From positions 88,773 through 152,772 of the forward strand of contig CANLUH010000004.1 in NCBI GenBank assembly GCA_947494205.1: a stretch of DNA of 64,000 bases. The letters run 5' to 3'. This DNA comes from an uncultured Flavobacteriaceae bacterium. GTDB lineage: Bacteria; Bacteroidota; Bacteroidia; Flavobacteriales; Flavobacteriaceae. Positions 34,953 to 44,779 of this stretch are shown piece by piece (within the stretch, counting starts at the first letter, position 1; each line of letters begins with the position of its first letter). The position numbers and the translations under genes are program-made. Below the pieces are notes generated by a model. It was not told the DNA's origin. It saw only the letters and a list, made by a program, of their open reading frames with translations, and made no database searches.

Positions 34953-36569
34953 ATGCAGAATAAGATTATAAACCTTCTTTTTATAGTTACTATAGCTTTA
35001 GTATTGGTTAACTGTGCCAATAGAGGCTCGCCAACTGGTGGCCCAAAAGATATAACACCTCCACAGATAATAAAATCAACTCCGGAAAACTATTCTACAA
35101 ACTTTAAGGGCGATGAGATTATAATCTATTTCGATGAGTATGTTAAACTAAAAGAATTATCTAAGCAGCTAATTATTTCGCCACCAATGGATAGGCTTCC
35201 TGAAATAACACCTTTAGGAGGTTCTAATAAATATATAAGAATTAAAATTTACGACACCTTACAACCAAATACTACGTATGCTTTTAACTTTGGAAATAGT
35301 ATAGTAGATAATAATGAAGAAAATCCTTTTAAATATTATAGATACGTTTTTTCTACTGGAAGCTATATTGACTCTTTAACCGTAAAAGGCAGTGTTAAAG
35401 ATGCTTTAGAATATGCAACCGACCAATTTATTTCTGTAGTATTATATGAAGCCGATTCTAGTTATACAGACTCTATTATTTACAAAGAAACACCAAAGTA
35501 CATTACAAATACTTTAGATAGTACTACAAATTTTACTATTGAAAACATAAAGGCTGGCAAATATTACCTTAGAGCATTAAAGGATGTAAATTCCGACAAC
35601 AAATTTCAACAACGTTCAGACAAAATTGGGTTTTACGAAACGCCTATAGAAGTTAAACAAGATTCTACTGTAGATGCTTATGACTTAACATTATTTAAAG
35701 AAGCTATAGATTATAAAGCCTCAAAACCTTATTTAGTTGCAGGGGAAAAAATAGCTTTTGGTTTTCAAGGTGATTACGAAACCATGAAAATAAAAGTAAT
35801 TTCTAATGTTCCCGATAATTATAAATCACGCTATTTTAAAGATGAAAAAACAGATACTTTAAATTATTTCTACTCTCCAAAACTAGAAGTAGATTCGTTA
35901 CTATTTAAAGTTACAAACAAAGCAGTTATAGATACTTTTAAAGTAAGAATAAAAGACAATTTAAAAGACTCTTTAGTAATAAAGCAATATCCAACAGGAA
36001 GCATACGATTTGATGAGCAATTTAGTATTCGAGGGAATATTCCGTTTACAAAACTAGATGAAAGTAAAATAAGCATTATAGATAGAGACTCTACAACAAT
36101 AAAGTATACGACTTCTTACGATAGCTTGAATAATAAATATAATTTCGATTTTGACAAAGTTGAAGATAACAGATACAAAATACAAATGCTACCTGAGGCA
36201 GTAACCGATTTTTTTGAAAATAAAAATGACACCTTAAATTTTAGCATTAGTACCCAATCTAAAAATAATTTTGGTAATGCGCGTATTGAATTAAGTAATG
36301 CTGTATATCCCGTAATTGTTCAATTAACAGACGATAAAGGCGAAGTAAAATTTTCGAGCTACCTAACAGAACGTAAACCTGTTGATTTTTCAGATATTCA
36401 ACCTAGCAAATATTACCTACGCGTTATATACGATACCAATAAAAATGGTATATACGATTCTGGAAACTATTTAAAAGGCAGACAACCCGAGCGTGTAAGT
36501 TACGCCAAAGAACCCTATGAGGCAAAGGCTGGTTTCGATGAAATAATACCTTTTAAACTTCTAGACTAA
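34953..36569 (+). CDS. Lipoprotein with Big_5-type Ig-like domain
   Basis: The 538-residue lipoprotein (LVNC, Cys21) begins NRGSPTGGPKDITPPQI. This leads into a SbsA/Big_5 Ig-like domain at about 33-125 (STPENYSTNFKGDEI, IYFDEYVKLKEL). The rest is a chain of beta-sandwich-like segments, one resembling an SpaA/CarboxypepD-type fold. Such proteins are common and conserved in Bacteroidota, probably on the outer membrane; the function is unknown. Its last 17 bp overlap the 3' end of the converging amidohydrolase gene. Confidence 0.88.
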   Translation: MQNKIINLLFIVTIALVLVNCANRGSPTGGPKDITPPQIIKSTPENYSTNFKGDEIIIYFDEYVKLKELSKQLIISPPMDRLPEITPLGGSNKYIRIKIYDTLQPNTTYAFNFGNSIVDNNEENPFKYYRYVFSTGSYIDSLTVKGSVKDALEYATDQFISVVLYEADSSYTDSIIYKETPKYITNTLDSTTNFTIENIKAGKYYLRALKDVNSDNKFQQRSDKIGFYETPIEVKQDSTVDAYDLTLFKEAIDYKASKPYLVAGEKIAFGFQGDYETMKIKVISNVPDNYKSRYFKDEKTDTLNYFYSPKLEVDSLLFKVTNKAVIDTFKVRIKDNLKDSLVIKQYPTGSIRFDEQFSIRGNIPFTKLDESKISIIDRDSTTIKYTTSYDSLNNKYNFDFDKVEDNRYKIQMLPEAVTDFFENKNDTLNFSISTQSKNNFGNARIELSNAVYPVIVQLTDDKGEVKFSSYLTERKPVDFSDIQPSKYYLRVIYDTNKNGIYDSGNYLKGRQPERVSYAKEPYEAKAGFDEIIPFKLLD

Positions 36570-37335
36570 ATTTATCTTTATCGTTTAAAAAACCAAGATG
36601 CCTTCTATGCTTTTCTATATGAGATTTAGATAAGGTTACAATTTCTATTTGTTCTTTATTTGGTTCTATAGTTGTTATTTGTTCGCCTAAAACATCATAA
36701 ACTGCAGAATGTCCTGGATATTCGTAATTTTTAGCATCTAGTCCTACTCTATTAACACCAATAGAATAACTCATGTTTTCTATAGCTCTAGCTTTTAAGA
36801 GAGCATCCCAAGCAGAAATTCTTGGTTTTGGCCAGTTCGCTACATAAAGAACAACATCGTAATCTTCGGTATTTCTAGCCCAGACTGGGAAACGTAAATC
36901 GTAACAAATTAGAGGGCAAATAGCCCAACCTTTATAGTTAACAATTACCTTCTCTGTACCAGATGTAAATACTTTATCTTCTCCTGCTAAACTAAATCCA
37001 TGACGCTTATTATAAAACGCTATATCTCCATTAGGTTTTACAAAAACTAGACGATTATAAAATTTATCATTCACTTTTACAATAAGGCTTCCAATAATTG
37101 CAGCCTGTGTTTTAGCAGTTAATTCCTTTAATAGATTAATGGTTTCTCCATCCATAGTTTCTGCAACAGCTTCTGCATTCATTGTAAAACCAGAAGTAAA
37201 CATTTCTGGTAAAATAATAACATCTACAGTTTCAGAAATACTATTTATTTTATCAATAAAATGAAGTCTGTTTTGTATTGGATTCTCCCATACTAAGTTA
37301 GATTGAATAACTGCTACTTTTAAGTCCTCTTGCAT
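36553..37335 (-). CDS. Omega-amidase of the nitrilase family (YafV/Nit2-like)
   Basis: The 260-residue carbon-nitrogen hydrolase has the Glu-Lys-Cys triad as E44 (LPEMFTSGF), K110 (FYNKRHGFS) and C144 (CPLICYDLRFP). YafV/Nit2 enzymes hydrolyse alpha-ketoglutaramate or alpha-ketosuccinamate made by glutamine or asparagine transaminases. The neighbouring YbdL-type aminotransferase, 176 bp upstream on the same strand, would supply that substrate. ATG 37335 is chosen over an upstream TTG at 37347. Confidence 0.92.
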   Translation of the reverse strand: MQEDLKVAVIQSNLVWENPIQNRLHFIDKINSISETVDVIILPEMFTSGFTMNAEAVAETMDGETINLLKELTAKTQAAIIGSLIVKVNDKFYNRLVFVKPNGDIAFYNKRHGFSLAGEDKVFTSGTEKVIVNYKGWAICPLICYDLRFPVWARNTEDYDVVLYVANWPKPRISAWDALLKARAIENMSYSIGVNRVGLDAKNYEYPGHSAVYDVLGEQITTIEPNKEQIEIVTLSKSHIEKHRRHLGFLNDKDKFSLEV

Positions 37336-37511
37336 AGCTAAAAACAATTAATTTTAAATTATGGATTTAATTTTTCATAAATGTACTACAAATGATTTCG
37401 AAAAACTAGTTAATAGATTAAAACACAAATACTATAAAAGGTTATTAAAAGTATCGTTTTAATAGAAATTAGAAGTATACTCTAGTACAAATAAACCGAC
37501 TGAAAATGCCT

Positions 37512-38654
37512 TTAAATTGTATTTAAAATAGACGCTGCTTGCTTTAAAGTCTCATCTGTTTTAGCAAAACAAAAGCGGAGTACTTTATTATCTAAATTAT
37601 TATCGTTAAAAACCGATAATGGTATAGAAGCGATTTTATGTTCAATTGTTAAGCGCTCTGCAAAAGCAACATCATACTCATCTGTTATATTAGAATAATC
37701 CAATACCTGAAAATAAGTACCCTGAGAAGGCAGAGCATTAAATCTAGACGACTCGATTAAGCTTAAAAATAAATCTCGCTTTTCTTGGTAAAAAACAGAC
37801 AGCTCTAGATAGTGATTAGGTGTTTGCAAATAATCTGCTAGCCCTTTTTGCATAGGATGATTAACAGAAAAAACATTAAACTGATGCACTTTTTTAAACT
37901 CATCCATTAACGCTTTTGGTGCACAACAATATCCAACTTTCCACCCTGTATTATGAAACGTTTTCCCAAAAGACGCTGTTATGAAACTTCGTTCTTTTAA
38001 ACCTTTAAATAAACAAGCACTTTGGTGTTGTTTGTTATCAAAAATAATATGTTCGTACACTTCATCACTCAATACAATAATATCTGTCCCTTCTGTTATT
38101 TGTTGTAATTGAAGCATATCGTTCTCAGAAAAAACAGTGCCACTAGGATTATGTGGTGTGTTTACAATTACCAACTTCGTTTTAGCGTTTACTTTCTGTT
38201 TTACCAATTCCCAATCTACAGCATAACTAGGTGCTTCTAATTGTATAGCAATTGTTTTGCCTCCATTTATAGTAATCGCTGGCTCATAACAATCGTAAGC
38301 CGGTTTAAAAATAATAACTTCATCCTCTGCTCTAACAAATGCAGAAATAATAGTATATATTGCTTGCGTTGCCCCAGCCGTAACTGTAATTTCACTTTCT
38401 GGGTGGTAACTTGTATTATATAAGTCACTAAACTTTGCTGCAATAGCGTCACGTAATTCTATACTTCCAGACATAGGCGCATATTGATTATACCCCGATT
38501 GCATAGCTTTATTTACAAAATCTACAAGTGTTTTATCACTCTTAAAATTAGGAAATCCCTGAGATAAATTAATAGCATTGTGTGTGTTAGCTAATGCACT
38601 CATTTTAGTAAAAATAGTAGTCTCTACAGTTGGTAATTTAGAAATATGCTGCAT
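37512..38654 (-). CDS. Class I/II aminotransferase, methionine/glutamine transaminase type (YbdL-like)
   Basis: The 380-residue PLP enzyme belongs to the fold type I kynurenine/glutamine transaminase K group. K231 in SFGKTFHNTGWK binds PLP. NTPHNPSGTVF and LSDEVYEHIIFD are the Asn and Asp/Tyr cofactor sites, and the terminal LRFCFAK Arg binds the substrate carboxylate. E. coli YbdL prefers methionine. Paired with the omega-amidase, it fits methionine salvage driven by glutamine. Substrate is inferred. Confidence 0.9.
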   Translation of the reverse strand: MQHISKLPTVETTIFTKMSALANTHNAINLSQGFPNFKSDKTLVDFVNKAMQSGYNQYAPMSGSIELRDAIAAKFSDLYNTSYHPESEITVTAGATQAIYTIISAFVRAEDEVIIFKPAYDCYEPAITINGGKTIAIQLEAPSYAVDWELVKQKVNAKTKLVIVNTPHNPSGTVFSENDMLQLQQITEGTDIIVLSDEVYEHIIFDNKQHQSACLFKGLKERSFITASFGKTFHNTGWKVGYCCAPKALMDEFKKVHQFNVFSVNHPMQKGLADYLQTPNHYLELSVFYQEKRDLFLSLIESSRFNALPSQGTYFQVLDYSNITDEYDVAFAERLTIEHKIASIPLSVFNDNNLDNKVLRFCFAKTDETLKQAASILNTI

Positions 38655-38857
38655 GTTTTATTTAAAATAATAACGTATTAAAAAGTGGTTTTTTATTGTA
38701 ATGAAAAGTACTATTTTTTGACTAACTAGCGACAATTTAAATGACTTTAAAACAATAAAATAGCGAAAAACCTATAATTTAAAATCTTGTTTTTTATATT
38801 TGAGGGTAATTTTAGAGTGAAATCTAAACATACATCCCAAACAAAGACCTATTTATT

Positions 38858-40951
38858 ATGAAACTATTAAAGACACTACTAGTGCTTTTTATCACCATGC
38901 AAGTCTCTGCACAACAAGGTGGTATGTGGATTCCTTCGTTATTAGAAGGTATGAATGAAGATGAAATGACATCTCTTGGGAGTAAATTAACTGCTCAAGA
39001 CATTTACGATGTAAATAATTCTAGTTTAAAAGATGCTATCGGGCATTTTAATGGTGGTTGTACTACCGAAATTATCTCAGATAAAGGTCTTATTTTAACA
39101 AACCACCATTGTGGTTTTGGACAAATTCAGTCACACTCTTCTTTAGAAAACGATTATTTAAAAGATGGTTTTTGGGCCATGAATTTAGATGAAGAATTAC
39201 CAAACGAAGGTCTGTTTGTAGAATTTATTGTAAGTATTGAAGATGTTACAGAACGTGTATTTTCTGGAGTTACAGATGGTATGTCTGAAAGAGAAAAACA
39301 ATCTATTATAGATAGAAATAGTAATAGCGTACAGCAGCAAACTAAAACCGAAGCTTGGCAAAACACTAAAATAAAAGCATTTTATAAAGGAAATCAGTAC
39401 TTTTTATTTGTTACAGAACGTTTTGAAGACATTCGTTTAGTAGGAGCTCCACCATCTAGTATTGGAAAGTTTGGTAGTGATACAGACAACTGGGTATTCC
39501 CTAGACATACAGGAGATTTTTCTATGTTCCGTATCTATGCAGACGAAAACAATCACCCTGCTAAATACTCAAAATCTAACAAACCATACAAGCCTAAACA
39601 TTACCTACCTGTATCTTTAGATGGTATTGAAGAAGGGGACTTTACTTTAGTTTTCGGATTTCCGGGAAGAACAAACGAATACTTACCTGCTGTAGCAATA
39701 GAACACATAACGAAGGAATTTAACCCGAGTAATATTGCCATTCGTGAAGCTGCATTAAAAGTTATTGATGCTAACATGAAAACTAGTGATGCTGTAAGAA
39801 TTAAATATGCATCTAAACAAGCAAGAATCGCCAATGCTTGGAAAAAATGGATTGGAGAAAACCAAGGGATTGAAAAAAGCAATGCTGTTGCTAACAGAAA
39901 GGCATTTGAAGCAAAATATACACAGGCTCTAAAAACGAAAGGCTTAGAAGCTAAATACGGTAATATACTTCCTGAGTTTGATAAATTATACAAAGACTTC
40001 GCGGACATAAATATTAAAAGAAGAAATTTTATCGAAGTCTTTTTAGTTACTAATGAGTTAATGCAAATGACCTTTAGAGCATTCCAAATGGAAATGGCTA
40101 CAAATGCAAATACTCAGAATTTCGAACAAGCAAAAGCAACACTTATAAATCGTTTAAAAGGTATTCACAAAAATTATGATGTAGGTGTAGACAAAGATGT
40201 CTATAAAGCTGTAATGCCATTATATACTAATGCGGTTGATGCTTCAATATACGAGAATACAGCATTTACTAATTTAGAATCTGCTTTAAAATTATTAGAA
40301 GGCAGTCCTAAAGAGGTTATAAAACGATTAAACAAAGATGCTGCTTACAAATATGCAAAACCATTAATGCAAGCTTTTGCTGATAAAATAGATGCACAAT
40401 TTCAGCAGAAAAATGCGCCAATTACTGCGCTGCAAAAACAATACATGAAAGCTTTAATGGAAGCTTTACCAGACGCACGCTATTTCCCAGATGCAAATAG
40501 TACGCTGCGTGTAACATACGGACAGGTTAAAGGGTATTCACCAAGAGATGCTGTGTATTACCAACCAGTAAGTTATTTAGACGGTATTATGGAAAAGTAC
40601 ATTGCTGGAGATTACGAATTTGATGTTCCTGCCAAGCTACGTGATTTATATATTGCTAAAGACTTTGGACAATATGCAGATGCTAACGGAAAAGTTCCTG
40701 TATGTTTTATAGGAACAAACCATACCACAGGAGGAAACTCTGGAAGCCCAGCTATTGATGCTGAAGGAAATTTAATAGGTTTAAATTTTGATCGTGTATG
40801 GGAAGGCACTATGAGCGATATGAATTACGACCCAGAAATCTGCCGAAACATTATGGTAGATTTACGTTATGTATTATTCATTATAGATAAATACGCTGGT
40901 GCAACACATTTAATTGATGAAATGAAGTTGGTACATCCTAAGAAAAAATAG
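38858..40951 (+). CDS. S46 dipeptidyl peptidase, DPP11-like (Asp/Glu-specific)
   Basis: The 697-residue exported serine peptidase has a signal peptide (1-18), His84 in TNHHCGFG, the HTGDFSMFRIYAD segment carrying the catalytic Asp, and Ser628 in GGNSGSP. Arg646 in NFDRVWEG lies 18 residues after the catalytic Ser, the same spacing as Ser655 and Arg673 of Porphyromonas gingivalis DPP11, where Arg selects acidic P1 residues (DPP7 has Gly there). That supports Asp/Glu specificity. It releases dipeptides in the periplasm for peptide-based nutrition. A TATATTTG box at 38795-38802 may be its promoter. Confidence 0.94.
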   Translation: MKLLKTLLVLFITMQVSAQQGGMWIPSLLEGMNEDEMTSLGSKLTAQDIYDVNNSSLKDAIGHFNGGCTTEIISDKGLILTNHHCGFGQIQSHSSLENDYLKDGFWAMNLDEELPNEGLFVEFIVSIEDVTERVFSGVTDGMSEREKQSIIDRNSNSVQQQTKTEAWQNTKIKAFYKGNQYFLFVTERFEDIRLVGAPPSSIGKFGSDTDNWVFPRHTGDFSMFRIYADENNHPAKYSKSNKPYKPKHYLPVSLDGIEEGDFTLVFGFPGRTNEYLPAVAIEHITKEFNPSNIAIREAALKVIDANMKTSDAVRIKYASKQARIANAWKKWIGENQGIEKSNAVANRKAFEAKYTQALKTKGLEAKYGNILPEFDKLYKDFADINIKRRNFIEVFLVTNELMQMTFRAFQMEMATNANTQNFEQAKATLINRLKGIHKNYDVGVDKDVYKAVMPLYTNAVDASIYENTAFTNLESALKLLEGSPKEVIKRLNKDAAYKYAKPLMQAFADKIDAQFQQKNAPITALQKQYMKALMEALPDARYFPDANSTLRVTYGQVKGYSPRDAVYYQPVSYLDGIMEKYIAGDYEFDVPAKLRDLYIAKDFGQYADANGKVPVCFIGTNHTTGGNSGSPAIDAEGNLIGLNFDRVWEGTMSDMNYDPEICRNIMVDLRYVLFIIDKYAGATHLIDEMKLVHPKKK

Positions 40952-40974
40952 AACAAACACAATACAGAATTTGT

Positions 40975-41014
40975 AACGGTTTTAGAGCTTATTTTTAATA
41001 ACTCTAAAACCGTT
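40975..41014 (+). terminator. Bidirectional terminator overlapping a coding end
   Basis: A 13-bp perfect stem (40975-40987 with 41002-41014) is followed by a T-run on the plus strand. It follows the DPP11-like gene and includes the last ten codons of the converging gene at 40982. Confidence 0.75.
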
Positions 41015-41686
41015 TTTATCTTCTGCTGATTCATACTCTCCAAATTCATCAAGATTAACATAACCTTCGAACTCGTTAGAGTAATTACCTAAATGCTTTA
41101 GCCTTAGTTTAGTTTTAAAGTTTCCTGAGTATTTGTATACAGAAGATACGCAGATATTATTTGGCTTTAAAGCATGAGTATAAATACCAGTCCCGCAGAA
41201 ATATCCCCATTGCTTTTCTATTGGTTTCCACTCTCCTTTTCTATTTTTAGCTTCTAAATGCATATATAAAATAGTCCCTAAACCTACAATATAGTTTTTA
41301 CACGATGAGTTATAAATAAAAACAGGATGGGACTTACTTGCAGAATCGCCTTCTGAAAGTTTATATATAATTTGAGTTGTGTCCACTACAATTTTTAAAC
41401 CTTCCTTTTCATAATTATCAATATCAACAATATACGCATGTGATCTTGCATAAGAATTATCCCATCTAATTTCAGGAATTAAAGCACCTATATATCCTAT
41501 ATTATATCTAGTACTTTTTAGTCTATGGTTTTCGTTTCCTAAATTAGCTGTACTATATCCCTTTTTTATTTTTGGTAAAGATTTATAAAATATCCTTTCC
41601 TGAGATTCTTGTACAGAAGTCACAAATACAGTTAAAAAAACAATTAAAATAATAGACCCGATATTTAAAAAGCTGAAATTTTTCAT
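40982..41686 (-). CDS. Protein of unknown function with N-terminal membrane/signal segment
   Basis: I do not recognise this 234-residue protein. Residues 7-25 are a hydrophobic segment without a clear cleavage site. The rest is mixed and rich in Tyr, Lys and Asn, with four cysteines spaced through it (YNSSCKNY, YFCGTG, NNICVSS among them), which could form disulfides in the periplasm. It lies 34 bp upstream-to-start from the LytTR regulator on the same strand and may be co-transcribed with the two-component pair. Its last codons form part of a terminator. Confidence 0.6.
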   Translation of the reverse strand: MKNFSFLNIGSIILIVFLTVFVTSVQESQERIFYKSLPKIKKGYSTANLGNENHRLKSTRYNIGYIGALIPEIRWDNSYARSHAYIVDIDNYEKEGLKIVVDTTQIIYKLSEGDSASKSHPVFIYNSSCKNYIVGLGTILYMHLEAKNRKGEWKPIEKQWGYFCGTGIYTHALKPNNICVSSVYKYSGNFKTKLRLKHLGNYSNEFEGYVNLDEFGEYESAEDKNGFRVIKNKL

Positions 41687-41720
41687 GACAAAGAATTATC
41701 AAAAAGTATTCCAGTAATTT

Positions 41721-42413
41721 TTAAACAATCCGTAAACGCTTTAATAGCTCCTGTTTGTATGTTCTACCTATAGGTAACCTATTAGTCTGTATATACAATT
41801 CGTTACCTACTATTTTATCTACACACTTACTATTAATAATATATGATTTATGTATTTGTATAAATGCTTCTTCTGGTAGTTTCTCTTTCCAGTTTTTAAG
41901 CGAATCTATATAAGACAATTTTTGTGTTTTAGTAACAACAGTAATATAATTTCTATCCGATTCTAAGTACAAAATATCTTGCAATACAATTTTATGTAGC
42001 GTTTTATCTACATTCAGAAAAATCGTTTCTTTTTTCGCTGTAGGAGTATTCTCAGGTTTTACAATGCGCTCCTTGGCTTTGTTTATGCCTTTTAAAAACC
42101 GATCGAAAGAAAACGGTTTCACTAAGTAATCTACAATAGTATCCAATTCAAAACTAGACACAGCATAATCAGGATAAGCCGTTGTCATTATTATAGCTGG
42201 TGGATTTTTAATCGTTTTTATAAAATCTATTCCAGTTATATCGGGTAGGTTAATATCTAAAAACACCACATCTACAGTATCTGTATTTAAAAAAGTATTG
42301 GCTTCTATTGCTGCTTTAAAAACACCTTTAAGTTCCATACTAGGTAACTTACTCAAATAGTTTTTCAATATATTCTGAGCAGGAATTTCATCTTCTATTA
42401 TTATACAAGTCAT
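41721..42413 (-). CDS. LytTR family response regulator
   Basis: The 230-residue protein has a receiver domain (1-120; D53 phosphoacceptor in VFLDINLPDITG, TTAYPDYAVSSF and the LVKPF switch Lys). A LytTR DNA-binding domain follows at about 130-228 (YLESDRNYITVVT, IQIHKSYIINSKCV, LPIGRTYK). It starts 2 bp after the sensor kinase stop, so the two are coupled. Targets are unknown; the adjacent membrane/secreted gene downstream is a candidate. Confidence 0.95.
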   Translation of the reverse strand: MTCIIIEDEIPAQNILKNYLSKLPSMELKGVFKAAIEANTFLNTDTVDVVFLDINLPDITGIDFIKTIKNPPAIIMTTAYPDYAVSSFELDTIVDYLVKPFSFDRFLKGINKAKERIVKPENTPTAKKETIFLNVDKTLHKIVLQDILYLESDRNYITVVTKTQKLSYIDSLKNWKEKLPEEAFIQIHKSYIINSKCVDKIVGNELYIQTNRLPIGRTYKQELLKRLRIV

Positions 42414-42415
42414 AC

Positions 42416-43387
42416 TTATTTTAAATTCAGTTTTAAGGTAACTACAAATTGTTCAGCTTTAACAATAGTAAACTCAAACTTATTATTATACATTAATTGC
42501 AATCTCTTTTCTAAGTTTTGCAATCCAATATTAAAATCTTCGGTTGTAACACTATCTTTTTTATAATCGTTAGAGCAGGTACAAACTAAAACAGCATCTT
42601 GTTCTTTAATAGAAATAGAAATATCACTATTTAAAGTACTATGTTTAAAGGCATTTTCTATAATGGTGATGAGTAATAATGGTGCAATCGCATTATGTTT
42701 AGATTCTATTTCGGTAGCATAAAAAATCTGTTTTACACCTTCAGTTCGCAGTTTCTGAAACTTTATATAATTATCTAGAAACTGAAGTTCTTTTTCTAAC
42801 GAGATAGTTTCGGCATTGCTTTCGTACAGTACATGTTTTAAATTATCAGATAACATTAAAATAAGTTCTGGCACCTCGTTGGGTTTCTCTATAGCATACG
42901 AATAAATGGTATTTAAATTATTAAATAACACATGCGGGTTTATCTGAGATTTTAAAAACTTGAGTTCCATTTCGGTGTGTTCCTTCTTAATCCGTTCTAC
43001 TTCTTCTTGCTTATCTATAAAGCGATACAACACCCAAACAAAAGAGAAGAAAATTAAAGGCACTAATGTTTGCCATAAGTAATCACTTAAACATTTCATT
43101 ATAGAACAACCACATTGCGCAAAAACATTACAATATAATTGTGTTGCAAAAAAAGAAATAGCTGCAAATACAAAAATGTAGAGCGCATAGAGGCGCTTTC
43201 TTACAAAAAAGGGTAACAGTATTAAGTTATTTATATAAACTATTACAACTAGAATGGAAGCGTATTGCAAAAACGGATTCTCTCTCCAATAATATTTTGA
43301 AAATAAAAATAATGAAACGATAACAAAAAGTGCCCAAAACAAAAGGTGCACTAGAATTTGCGAAGTATGTTTTTTTAAAAATGTCAT
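42416..43387 (-). CDS. LytS-type sensor histidine kinase
   Basis: The 323-residue kinase has four N-terminal membrane segments (about 12-30, 38-55, 65-82, 100-118), a short coiled coil, and a His_kinase domain with H152 in QINPHVLFNNL. An HATPase_c end follows (IENAFKHS, then a GLQNLEKRL box). The family motif is usually NPHFLFN; here Val replaces Phe. It has no separate extracellular domain, so the signal is probably sensed in the membrane. It is paired with the LytTR regulator 2 bp downstream. Confidence 0.94.
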   Translation of the reverse strand: MTFLKKHTSQILVHLLFWALFVIVSLFLFSKYYWRENPFLQYASILVVIVYINNLILLPFFVRKRLYALYIFVFAAISFFATQLYCNVFAQCGCSIMKCLSDYLWQTLVPLIFFSFVWVLYRFIDKQEEVERIKKEHTEMELKFLKSQINPHVLFNNLNTIYSYAIEKPNEVPELILMLSDNLKHVLYESNAETISLEKELQFLDNYIKFQKLRTEGVKQIFYATEIESKHNAIAPLLLITIIENAFKHSTLNSDISISIKEQDAVLVCTCSNDYKKDSVTTEDFNIGLQNLEKRLQLMYNNKFEFTIVKAEQFVVTLKLNLK

Positions 43388-43746
43388 AATTTATATATCC
43401 CAAAATAACAAGAACTGTTTAAACCTTCAAAGATTTATGGATAAAACCACTAGTTAAGTATGCAAACGACACTTAAAACCTGTGTTCGACCTAATAAAAA
43501 AAACCTACAGAAATTTATTAATTTCAAGCTAAAAACCACTAAATATAGCATACTTTGTCCTTAAATTAATATAAACTAGCCAGCTAGTCTATGCTGATTA
43601 TAAGTTGAATCTAGCATATTTATTAGATTTTATCTACGATTCTTATATCGAACTCAGGTTTAAAATAAAAACGCTATCAAATATTATATTAATAATAACG
43701 AAATATTAAAAAAACCTATATTTGCACAGAATTTAGAATTCATTTT
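43388..43746. other. Divergent intergenic region between the LytS and PfkB genes
   Basis: This 359-bp gap separates two divergent transcription units. The only clear signal is a TATATTTG -7 box at 43717-43724, giving a short leader for the PfkB gene. I see no ORF with coding character, no strong terminator and no long repeat. Confidence 0.6.
43717..43724 (+). promoter_or_regulatory. TAnnTTTG -7 box for the PfkB kinase gene
   Basis: TATATTTG matches the Bacteroidota -7 consensus and lies 22 bp before the ATG. No TTTG is seen at the usual distance upstream, so strength is uncertain. Confidence 0.5.
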
Positions 43747-44673
43747 ATGAGCAAATTAGTAGTAGTCGGTACAGTAGCCTTTGATGCTATTGAAACCCCT
43801 TTTGGAAAAACAGATAAAATACTTGGTGGTGCAGCCACTTATATTGGTTTATCTGCATCAAACTTTAATGTAGATGCAGCTTTAGTATCTGTTGTAGGTG
43901 GAGATTTTCCACAAGAACATTTAGACCTTTTAACAGGTAAAAATTTAGATATTTCTGGAGTAGAAATTGTAGAAGATGGTAAAACATTTTTTTGGAGCGG
44001 TAAATATCATAACGATATGAACTCTCGTGATACTTTAGTTACAGAACTTAATGTGTTAGAACATTTTAATCCTGTAGTTCCAGAATCTTATAAAGACGCA
44101 GAAATAGTAATGCTTGGTAATTTACATCCTTTAGTACAACAAGGTGTTTTAGACCAAATGAATGCAAAGCCAAAATTAGCTATTTTGGATACTATGAATT
44201 TCTGGATGGATATTGCTTTAGACGATTTATTAAACGTTATAAAGAATGTAGACGTTATTACCATTAACGATGAAGAAGCTAGACAATTAACTGGGGAATA
44301 CTCTTTAGTAGTTGCCGCTCGTAAAATCCATACTATGGGACCTAAATATGTTGTGATTAAAAAAGGAGAGCACGGTGCTTTACTATTTCACGATGACAAT
44401 GTATTCTATGCACCAGCTTTACCATTAGAAGAAGTATTTGATCCAACAGGAGCAGGAGATACTTTTGCAGGTGGTTTTGCAGGATACATTGCAAAAACTG
44501 GAGATACCTCTTTCGAAAACATGAAAAACGCCGTTATCTACGGATCAACACTAGCGTCATTTTGTGTAGAAAAATTTGGAACCGAGCGTATGGAGAGCTT
44601 AACAAGAGAAGAAGTAAACAAACGCTTGCAACAATTTAAGGATTTAACACAATTCGATATTAAATTAACATAA
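43747..44673 (+). CDS. PfkB family carbohydrate/nucleoside kinase
   Basis: The 308-residue kinase has the N-terminal glycine pair region (ILGGAATYIGLSASN) and the C-terminal signature DPTGAGDTFAGG at 232-243, with D238 as catalytic base. A VITINDEEARQLTG segment is typical of the ribokinase/adenosine kinase group. Substrate is not evident. It ends at a strong terminator, 107 bp before a PurF-like gene; both would touch ribose-phosphate or purine metabolism, which is suggestive only. Confidence 0.93.
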   Translation: MSKLVVVGTVAFDAIETPFGKTDKILGGAATYIGLSASNFNVDAALVSVVGGDFPQEHLDLLTGKNLDISGVEIVEDGKTFFWSGKYHNDMNSRDTLVTELNVLEHFNPVVPESYKDAEIVMLGNLHPLVQQGVLDQMNAKPKLAILDTMNFWMDIALDDLLNVIKNVDVITINDEEARQLTGEYSLVVAARKIHTMGPKYVVIKKGEHGALLFHDDNVFYAPALPLEEVFDPTGAGDTFAGGFAGYIAKTGDTSFENMKNAVIYGSTLASFCVEKFGTERMESLTREEVNKRLQQFKDLTQFDIKLT

Positions 44674-44676
44674 ACT

Positions 44677-44706
44677 AACGCGCTCAAAATTTGAGCGCGT
44701 TTTTTA
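44677..44706 (+). terminator. Intrinsic terminator after the PfkB gene
   Basis: ACGCGCTCA pairs with TGAGCGCGT around a 5- to 7-base AT loop, followed by a T6 run. It starts 4 bp after the stop codon. A TATATTTG box directly downstream (44714-44721) can restart transcription for the next gene. Confidence 0.85.
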
Positions 44707-44779
44707 TTAAATATATATTTGCCTTTTTCTGTAAGATAACAAAAACACAATAGACAACTACTACTACAACAACTAAACA

